From Heligmosomoides polygyrus polygyrus (taxonomy: Eukaryota; Nematoda; Chromadorea; Rhabditida; Heligmosomidae): a stretch of 64,000 bases of DNA. Both the position numbers and the translations under genes were made by a program. Under the pieces are notes generated by a model that did not search any database, was not told where the DNA came from, and saw nothing but the letters and a program-made list of their open reading frames with translations. The DNA is taken from assembly GCA_947396885.1 (NCBI GenBank), contig OX377206.1, forward strand, positions 16,057,466 through 16,121,465, read 5' to 3'. This document shows positions 55,838 through 64,000 of this stretch, piece after piece. The first letter of the stretch is position 1. Every line of letters begins with the position of its first letter.

Positions 55838-57296
55838 GAGGGCGTGAAAGAAGGGTGTCCATTATGGTTCATCTATTCTAAACATTTTTAAAACGAATCT
55901 ACATGCTAGGGATAAAGTGGGTTGGTGCATAATATCTGTCCATAAAGAAGCTTGATAACCAACAATATAATCACCGGTAGGGTCGAGAAATGGAGGCGTA
56001 TGGAATCCTGCACTCAAAACATAACGCAAAAAAACTTTAGCACGATATTAGGTGACCTTATTTGCACTGAAAATCTCAGTGGCCTTCCAGTCGCAAGTTA
56101 CTCGCCTGAGGTTTAGGGAAAACCTTTGCACAGAAATGCAACAACAAGGCAGACCGTTCTTTTTAGTATCCCACCATATGAGCTATAACTGCATCGGACA
56201 GACTTCCCGGACTCAACAAAGCATCGGAGGGAATGCTGTCATCACAAGGGCTACCACATTATCTTCGAGCTGCTTGTCAAGCGAGGAAGTTTTAGTGAGG
56301 GTAGATCGACAAAAGTGAGAGCAAGCGCAAAATTGCACAGAACTGTTGAGTTATAAGAAGTGTTCTATTAGATTTCGGGGCTTAGTTTCAACAACTCCTA
56401 ACTTAACTTAGAAAACGCTTCTTCACAAAAGAAAAAACGTTTTCCTTACGACATCTTTTACATTCCCAGAGGTCGCAACTGCCGCAAAAGTACGCAGTAT
56501 TGCGTACAGTAACTCTCGCAGAGCCGCACCACCCGCCGTTGTCATCGCGGGTCCGCGGCACCCGCAAGACTCTGCTGCCGGCCTAAGACAAGGCTTCGTC
56601 GCCGTAGCACTTGCTCTGAACTGAGTTTGGCATTCCACCTCCTCAAATTTTTGCTGCATGGCTAAAGCCACCTTTCTACCACGCTCAAAGCGTTGCGCCA
56701 GATTTTCAGCATTTCGTATTCACAACCTTTCAATGTAATCTTCAACGTCGTATAGAGCTGCAAATATCCGGCCAATCAGAGAGTTGAAACACGACCTCCG
56801 CTGCTCTTGTTTGAGAGAGCTTCTCCTCCGATGCGCAAGGAACCTCTAACGCGGCAAGGTGCTCAATCTCTTAGCAGAATCGGGCGATATCTCTATCTCT
56901 TTTCAAACGCTTCAACACCACGTAGGCTTTCACTTGACAAGCTGAGTTGTTTATGCCAAACTTCGACCGCACAGCGTCTAAGAAGTCCAGGAAACATCCT
57001 ACCCTCACATGCCTTGGCAGAGCTTCCGCAACTGTCTCAGGAGCACCGCCCAGCTTTAAGATCAGAAGGTGGATAAGCACATCATCCCGCAGTCCAAGGT
57101 TTTGGTACTTCATCCTAAACCTTAACAGGAAGTCGTCAAAGCGTTTCTCTTGCGGGTCCGTGAAAACATCAACGTCAGGAAGAGACATAGCTGCAAAAAT
57201 ATTTCCCAGGGCTGGATTCTCACAATTATCACACCAACTTTGTTGGGAAACCTGCTTCGGAATGTTCAATGAACTCGAAGCCTTGCCTGACGATCT

Positions 57297-59099
57297 CAAG
57301 GTGAAAGGCTGTCTGAGTATATCATTTCGACCAAGACCATCCATGGAAACTCACAGTTCCAGAAACCTCCTTCTCTACGATGGACCTGGGAATCCCCCGG
57401 TGGTCAGTTCCACAACGAGACCGACCACATCATCTTCAATCGCAAGTATTGCCTGACCAACTTTTCCGTTGTCCCTATGTTCTACACGGGATCGGACCAC
57501 CGCCTCCTTCGCGCAAGGTTCCGCTTTTCGCGTCAAGGAGAGAAGGCCGTGAAGTTCAAGAAGAGGAGTCCCAGAACAACCACAAGCTTGGACCGTTACA
57601 CCTCCCTTGCCGGCCTTTGGGATGATACCGTCATGGACAACATCGACGAGGAATACGACCACTTCGTGCACCATCTCCGCGTGCTAAGGGAGCCGAGAGC
57701 TTGAAGACCACCAAGAGACGCCTGTCTCCGGAAACTCTCGAGCTGATACGCGAGCGTGGAGCAGCACGAGCGTCAGGCAACTACCAAGTGACGTCCGAGC
57801 TTGCGAAGCTATGCAGAGCGGCGATAAAGGAGGATATCAAGGAGAGAAGGGCGGAAGTGTTGGCTGAAGCTGCAGAGGCAGTTTTGAGCATCCGCAATGC
57901 CCGCCGGTACTTCGCCAACTTCATGACCAAGATCACCGCTCTCCGACGTCCTGACGGAACCGTCACCTCTTCCAGAAAGACCATGGAGAAGGTCATCCAC
58001 GACTTCTACTCCGATCTCTTCGATAGTCACGTCCACCTGCCCCAACGCCATCTTTCGCAGGATGGATACGTCGTCCCCTCTCTTCTCCCTTCCGAGATCC
58101 GACACGCCATCTCGTCGGTGAAGAAACGTACAGCACCCGGTCCCGACAGGTCAGACCCGAACACCTGAAGAACATCCCGCGCTCATCAACACCCTAGCGC
58201 GGCTCTTCTCGCGCTACCTGTCGGAGTGCAAGGTTCCATCTCAGTGGAAGACCAGCAAGACCGTCTTGCTGTACAAGAAGGGAGATGTGCACGACATTGG
58301 CAACTATCGCCCGATCTGCTTGCTGTCCGTAGTCTACAAGCTGCTCACTCGAGTGATCCTGAATAGCATTAGCAGAACGCTGGACGAAGGACAGCCATGC
58401 GAGAAAGCAGGATTTCGGAGAGGATTCAGCACGATCGAATACATACACACCGTTGCAAAGCACAACGAAGTGTTGCGAGAGTACAAGCTGCCGCTGTGCC
58501 TTACGTTCATCGACCTGAAGAAGGCATTCGACTCCGTCAAAACTGAAGCGGTCATCGATGCCCTACTCACTCAGGGTGTTCCTACTCAGTACGTCAGAGT
58601 CCTTCGAGAGCTGTACAGTGGATTCTCGACCAAGATCTCACCATTCTACAATGACGTCCTCATCGACGTAAAGAGAGGGGTTCGGCAGGGCGATGCCATA
58701 CCCCGAAGCTCTTCTGCGCCACCCTCGAAAACGTCATGCGCGAACTAGAATGGGAAGACATGGGAGTGAAGGTCGACAGCCGGCAACTACACCATCTTCG
58801 CTTCGCTGACGACATCGTGCTCATAACACCGAGCATCAGCCAGGCGGAGCGAATGCTGGCTGACGTCGATCGTGTATGTGAGAACGTTGGACCGCAGCTG
58901 GATGTTCATGAGGAACAGACAAGTTTCTAATGTCCCATTCTAGCTCAACGGAACGAACATCTCCGAATGCATCAGATACGTGTATCTGGGTCGCGAAGTC
59001 AATATGGCCAACGACCTAGCGCCGGAGCTGAGCAGGAGGAAACGAGCGGCTTGGGGAGCTTTCAAGAGCGTCGAAGAAGTCGCGAAGAAGACGAAGAAC
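57297..59099 (+). pseudogene. Second RTE copy, internal fragment
   Basis: Closely parallels about 10971-12797 of the intact RTE: endonuclease C-terminal half ([11 protein letters not shown]), linker, and RT with [21 protein letters not shown] and [10 protein letters not shown]. Single-base frameshifts (for example near 57685, 58150, 58700 and 58905) and small deletions break it. Both ends are abrupt, with neither the 5' UTR nor the 3' end. Its left end abuts the minus-strand gag relic. Confidence 0.9.
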
Positions 59100-60060
59100 G
59101 GTATTCACATTTCTGCGCCGCGGTACATAGGCGATACACGACATGTGAAGTGCCGCGGGAGGTCGCAAAGGCAGCGAGCGGCCCTCCGCCATGTTCGCGC
59201 TCGGGCCGAATCGCAGCGCCAAACTTGTTTCGGCGGCCGAAGAGGTGAAAATGGTTTTCAGTTTGAATACGGAAAATATTACATCTGTGGAAAGCTCGCA
59301 ACGAGCTGAGAAGTGCTGTTCAGTTGATTTTTCGAATAAACTCATCCATAAAGAGGTAAGCGACTGATACAAAATTTTCTGTTGTTTTCGTCAAACTTTG
59401 GCCGCATAGAAATCAACTTTGAACGGCCTAAATCTTTTCGTTCTTCTTAGATTCAAATGTGTTTGTGGTCTACTGTATACAACAAAAACACGGCTTTCGC
59501 ACTCATCCTGTACAGGAGCAACCGAAGTTTTAAGAAAGGAGAAATCTAGCGCCGCATATTGAGATTGGACCAATCCCTTGTTGGAAAAAAAATCTAGTCA
59601 TTTCTGTTCATTTCTCAAAGCCAATTTACATGTTTTATAAAGACCATCGTTCCCACAACGGAATAGTAGAATACTGCCTTCTCTAGCAGTCTACTAGTTG
59701 GGTACTTCTTAACTGAATCTTAGGTTTCCGCGCGTTTGCGCTTAACTGATGGGCCTATGTTATTCAAACTTGGCACTATTTAGTACCACAATGACACTTG
59801 ATGCGTAACAAATACAGATCTGCTAAAACCATAGAAGATTTCTGAGTTTTGATGAACTTCGTCAACGAAAAGCCTTAAGGACATGTCACTGGGGATCTCA
59901 GAGGAGTCGTAAATCAATTAACGGAGCGAACCGAGGAAGCAAAAGCTTCATGACTAGGTCACTGTGCAACCATTTTAAATGACGTTTAAATCGCTGGATA
60001 GAAAATAAGACGGGGCTTCTAATGGTGTTAATTAGATTTAAAAAATAACTTTGAGAAGAG
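59100..60060. other. No recognised gene
   Basis: A GC-rich stretch (59100-59240) following the RTE fragment, then AT-rich sequence. No splice-supported exons. Confidence 0.4.
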
Positions 60061-60072
60061 TTATGGCAATGT

Positions 60073-60108
60073 GACGCTTTCTGACGGATTAATCCGTCGC
60101 AAAGCGTC
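60073..60108. repeat. 36-bp near-perfect palindrome
   Basis: GACGCTTT (60073-60080) pairs with AAAGCGTC (60101-60108), and the centre contains GACGGATTAATCCGTC. A T-run follows (TTTTTT), giving a terminator-like look that has no meaning for Pol II. Confidence 0.75.
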
Positions 60109-60299
60109 TTTTTTGCAAAGAATTTGAGCGGTACTGTACGCCTCTGCGTACCTCACGCGGGCAAGCTTTGCCGTTCAGCTTGGGATATGGCTGCAGCAGA
60201 AGAAGCGCAGCCTCCTCCTGCTTGACACAGAGGCAACTGCACGCGTTTCTGATCGTCCTGATTTCGAATACGTGTCACCGACGTCTGCTGTGAGCATGG

Positions 60300-60550
60300 G
60301 AGGACCGCTAAGGGGCGGTGGAGAAAGAAAGTAAGGGGGGCCTCTAGGGTGGACCAGGAAAGCTACCACGAAGAAAAGGAATAACTTGGAGGAGGGATCA
60401 GGACGGGGAAACCAGCAAGAAGAGACCAGCAAGGGGTAAATAGTGGAAGCAAGAAAGTGGGCCAGGAGTTGGGACCAGGAACGTGGGGGAGGGAAGTGGG
60501 GAGACCAGTAAAGGCCGACCAGCAATTAGATCCAGTAAAAAGAAACGAGT
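60300..60550 (+). repeat. Purine-rich GACCAG(C/T/G)AA degenerate repeat
   Basis: The motif GGACCAGGAA / GACCAGCAAGG / GACCAGTAAAGG occurs eight or so times with irregular spacing. The same motif appears at about 42417-42490 next to the 42-bp minisatellite. Pro-rich minus-strand frames across it are a by-product. Confidence 0.55.
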
Positions 60551-60764
60551 GAGGGGGAGCCTGGCTTTGCAAGACATGCCAACGATATAATGGAAACGCT
60601 AGCTGTTGAGTATGAGAACGATTACGGAGGAACAACCTGAGGAACAGAAGTACTGCGTAGCGCAAACCAACGACATTACTGGCCGGTGAGGAAAGGATGT
60701 CTATGATGAAGGTACCGAAGTGGTGAACGGCTTGATGCCGATAAAGCATGCACAAGCTCCTAGA

Positions 60765-60870
60765 TGCTAGCGAGTTTTATGCTTTGCAAAAACTACTTTC
60801 CATAGGTCAGTGATGCTGCAAAGTCGCGCGAAGCGCGCAATGTGAGACACGCCGTTAGGTGTGTCGGAGC
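60765..60870 (-). repeat. Dispersed repeat, copy 2 of 2
   Basis: Reverse complement of 8750-8870 (TCCGACACACCTAACGGCGT, TGTCTCAC, CGCGCTTCGCGCGA, TCACTGACCTATGGAAAG). Confidence 0.6.
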
Positions 60871-60879
60871 ACTTGTGGT

Positions 60880-62240
60880 CCATAACTCGTTCACAAATGG
60901 TGACAAATTCCTGTTTAGGATCCTAAAATATTCATGACAATTAAGGATAGTATTGTGCTTGTAGCATTACACAGCGTGTGTAATAGTGTGCATGTACATT
61001 GGAGCCTCCTCACCGACTCGATTTCTGGTCTTCTTACGGCCCCCAGCTATACCACTCAGTAAAATAAAAATTTAGTGATAAAAAATTATTTTTGAATTAG
61101 TTTAACTTTTTTAGTAAAAAAAGTGTTGGCCAGGCTGGAAACATATTTAAACTGCCAAAAGAACTCTAGTCAAAGGTAGAATGTTGCTTTGAAGTAGAAA
61201 GAAAGGATGCGGAGCTTCAATTTCGAACGTGTAACAGACTGTCGTATATGTTCACCACTTCCACCTTTAACTGGACTCGTTTCAAATCAAATTGGACACT
61301 CTTCAAAGCAAGCTTGACGCTCGTCAAATCATATAGCACATCGTCAAAATTGAAACGAGCTTCTTCCACATCAACTAGAAATTCTCAAAGAATCTTAGAA
61401 TTCTCTTTTTCCCAAGAAGAAATTTAGCATTACTTTCTTGAAATTGGTAATTCATCATTTCCAATAAGTGAGCGAACTGTTTGGAATTTTATAGAAAACG
61501 TTCTTCAAGAAAAAACTACAACATTTATTATAAGGCACCGAGCATTAAGTCCTTTAAAAGACGAAAAAATTGAAATTTCAAATATTTTGCTCGCTTACTG
61601 GGTCAGCCGATTGAAAAAAAATCAAAAAGGCAATTCTCCGTTTTTCTAAGGCGTTTTCCTTAGTCAAAACAGTATTTCTATAGATTCCCTGAAGAGTGTG
61701 AAGCTCGCTCTCATCTTATTGTTAGGAAGATGTTCAATTTGATACTGGAAGCCTCAACCTTGCTTAGGATATGGTCCAACTCGATATGAAAAGTGTCCAA
61801 TTTTGCGTGAGAATGATAAAAATTGGGTGCATAGAATTACACAAGTTTTTTGACTTTCCCAGTCACTGAAAAGAGCAGTATCCGATGGGTAAGCAGAGCC
61901 AATTCAAGTTGATCACAATCTTCGATACCAGCTTGACGATTCAATATCGGCACCTAAGGCCACCACCTTAATCAGCCTCCTCAGTTTTAGTATGCTCTTC
62001 AGGCTTCCAGAGTCTTAAACGAGCCAATGAATTTTGTCAGAATTTCAATGTAGCTGAACAACGAAGCACAGGAACCCTTTTCACGATGTTCACCTTCACG
62101 GAGCAATTCATCGCACCCGTCATACTCTCACTCTTCCGCAACCCCTTCCACTCCGGCCCACTCAGCGAAGCCTTCTCAACGTTTTTTTTCAAAATCCCGC
62201 TTTCAAATGCTCAAAATCGAAACACATGACAACATACGAT
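60880..62240. other. No recognised gene
   Basis: AT-rich. A cluster of TTGACACTCNTCAAA / TCGTCAAAN-type phrases occurs at about 61270-61340 and again in looser form near 61730-61810, but I cannot define a unit. No exon supported. Confidence 0.35.
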
Positions 62241-62254
62241 ATTCCCCGTCGAGG

Positions 62255-63745
62255 TTGATGACTTGCCTGCGGGTCTACGGAGAAAATGCCCGAATCTCAC
62301 GGCGCGCGTTGCGTGCGGAGAAAATGCCCGAAATAGGGAGAAAATGCTCGCGATCAGGGGAGAAAATGTCCGCGATCAGGGGAGAAAATTCCCGGGAGAA
62401 GAATCTATAGTACACCATCATGTGGTGAATAGCAAAAGCGCCGTAATAAAGAAAACAACCTTGAGCGGTAATCACCACTTAGGAAACTAAGAAAAGTTTG
62501 AAAATGTGAAAAAACCGTAGAAGAGCCTTAACCGGACGTATCCGCAACGTTTCATTCGCATCAAAGCCCTAATAAGAAGTTGATAGCAAAATTTCATGTT
62601 CGAAAAACACTCTATACTTCGAGAAGGTGGCTTGAAAGATTTTTGACGATGCGCTACACGTAGGTTCTGGTCATTTTAATAGCGTTTTTGGTAAAACCTA
62701 GGTTGCAACTAACCATTCAGATGCTTAAATCCTTTATTCAGATGTGTGGAAATATCACAAGAACAGCAACAAAACAATCAAAATAGAAATCCTATACCGA
62801 GAAAAACTTTAATAAAAAAGGGCACAACAAGTATTTACGATACTAACGGTGTATCAGATGAAAATCACTTGAAAAGCAATGAATGTTGAAATGTCTATGT
62901 TCAAATCCTGTTTTAGTAAAGAAGGAAATGATTGGTCAAAAATGAAGACTTCATCAGAAAGACTCAGTAGAACTAAAAACCAATTTGTAAATAAATTCCC
63001 AAACAAGTTCTGCCATTTTTTCATTTTCTACTTCTCATGACTTTGGAGTGCATGTACTTTACTGTCCACTCCATGTGGCGTTCATATGGCTTAAAAACAA
63101 ACTCAACAATTGAAGTGACCTACAGTTCCGCAGCTCAATGCTTCGAAAAGTAATTTTAAGTTACCAGGTCCCGTTGATGTTTCGAAAAGTAATTCTAAGT
63201 TACAAGGTTCCGTTGATGTGCTTGTTCTCTAGTTTTACGTGCTAGAAATTGAGATTTGGGCGAAAAAGGTTCTTTCGCTCCTTGCAGTGTTCTTTTCACA
63301 TAAAACATCGTTGGTACTAATTTAACCGTTTAGCATGCCTGTTAACTGTGTAACGAGAATCCTTCATCGTATTCTCCAAAGCTTCTCTATCACGGTAAGG
63401 CCATCAAGTCTGCTAGGGAATCCAAGTGAAGGTGCCGCAGTTTCAGTTGCCACGCCCACGATTTCTCATGCCTTCTACTCGACGGCATGAGAAAAATACC
63501 GTATCCTGTCCACGTGATTACCATATGTGTTGCTGTAGTGGTTGTTGTAGTGGACCCTATCTAAAACCGTTCAATGGCCACAGACATTTTCTCCCCTGGC
63601 TGTGGACATTTTCTCCCCTGGTCGCGGGCATTTTCTCCCCTGGTTGCGGGCATTATCTCCCCTAATTGCGGACATTTTCTCGCAGCGAAACAGACGCGGC
63701 GCGGTTCGGGCATTTTCTCTCGTAATCTTGCCTGCGCAGGGTTTA
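62255..63745. mobile_element. Fold-back element with arms made of a 22-bp repeat
   Basis: The left arm (about 62275-62400) contains five units of GGGGAGAAAATG followed by CCCG or TCCGCGATCA. The right arm (about 63575-63725) holds the same units inverted (CATTTTCTCCCCTGG). Between the outermost and second unit both arms have a GC-rich spacer with GGCGCG. The interior (62410-63570) is AT-rich and non-coding and includes a 41-bp tandem duplication (GTTTCGAAAAGTAATT and following, 63145-63215). Long arms built of sub-repeats are characteristic of Foldback-type transposons. Confidence 0.7.
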
Positions 63746-64000
63746 TTGGTCTCCATTTCCAACATGAATAAGCGCGTTAACATTTTTACTGGACGGAGTA
63801 GTGGTATGATGAACAAGCAGAAGGGATGGACTCCAACTTCTCAAAGCAATGGATTTAGGACGATCTCGACACTATGCAAATGTGCGGTCGAGGGTTTTCT
63901 TTAAAAAGGCAGCAGCCGTTTCTACGACAGCTACCTATGGAAGAAGAAGAGAGAAGTTGGAATTTGCTGTCTGTAGCGTTTTGCTTGAAGTCAACCTATA

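Larger units (their letters stand above)
54250..57290 (-). pseudogene. Gag-protease relic of an LTR-type element
   Basis: Reads right to left. Gag-like frame (57290-56871) with DPQEKRFDDFLLRFRMKYQN and FGINNSACQVKAYVVLKRL. Decayed middle (about 56870-55800). A single Cys/His knuckle CYRCRKVGHLRTEC (about 55510-55555). A retroviral-type aspartic protease start ALLDTGSQVSIMPLRIL (about 55265-55315), then VVLGTNALRVL and a charged tail to about 54250. No RT, RNase H or integrase follows, and no LTRs were found. It could be a gag-protease-only element or a host-type domesticated gag gene copy. Several frame changes and stops are present. Confidence 0.65.

Noticed and set aside
60175..60755. Pro-rich minus-strand open frames
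   Set aside because: They run across the purine-rich GACCAG repeat. The apparent protein is the translation of low-complexity DNA.
62275..63725. CRISPR-like spacing of ~22-bp repeats
   Set aside because: The context is a eukaryotic genome. Units are nearly contiguous without unique spacers, and the two arrays are inverted copies of each other, so a fold-back element explains them.

Overview
This window reads as nuclear DNA of a parasitic nematode, most likely a strongylid (hookworm-type) worm. That placement is an inference from four things: short introns with GTAAGT/GTTAGT donors and TTTTCAG/TTTTAG acceptors, AG acceptors a few bases 5' of start codons (as for spliced-leader trans-splicing), long uninterrupted G runs, and a repeat load dominated by RTE-type retrotransposons, mariners, tRNA-derived SINEs and fold-back elements. 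Host coding sequence is sparse. There is no bacterial-style gene organisation, no rRNA and no CRISPR array.

Host genes. (1) At 2289-6176 (+) seven exons with consistent phases encode a 183-residue protein I do not recognise. (2) At 35115-51002 (+) ten exons with consistent phases encode a 293-residue Ulp1/SENP-type (peptidase C48) cysteine protease. It has a SUMO-interacting-motif-like patch near its N terminus and a complete His-Asp-Gln-Cys set. Its first intron holds a complete 5.1-kb Ty3/Gypsy-type LTR retrotransposon. (3) At 15738-15920 (+) lies an orphan terminal exon homologous to the last exon of that protease gene. (4) At 21925-23325 (+) lies a broken, intronless copy of cereblon (LON domain plus thalidomide-binding CULT domain). 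It is fused directly to the 3' end of an RTE retrotransposon, and the whole 21881-24167 unit is flanked by a probable target-site duplication.

Mobile DNA by region. 3.3-6.6 kb: fold-back sequences, two MITEs and two SINEs, mostly inside the introns of gene 1. 7.6-8.6 kb: RTE relic. 9.9-13.35 kb: an RTE element with a fully open 971-codon endonuclease/reverse-transcriptase frame. 13.5-17.7 kb: SINEs, a solo RTE 5' UTR piece, a Harbinger-like MITE and a ~1-kb inverted repeat. 18.4-19.5 kb: non-LTR RT relic. 24.6-27.1 kb: mariner and RTE relics. 28.3-31.7 kb (-): CR1/Jockey-group LINE with two frameshifts. 31759-33026: a mariner with both terminal repeats and TA duplication but a dead transposase. 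35657-40765: LTR element. 41.8-50.6 kb: minisatellites, mariner relic, SINEs and MITE within the protease gene introns. 52.5-59.1 kb: 145-bp tandem array, two more RTE fragments and a minus-strand gag/protease relic. 62.25-63.75 kb: a fold-back element whose arms are arrays of a ~22-bp repeat.

The host genes do not form a pathway. The window shows two host genes whose introns have been filled by transposons, and one case (cereblon/RTE) where the retrotransposition machinery seems to have copied a host mRNA.
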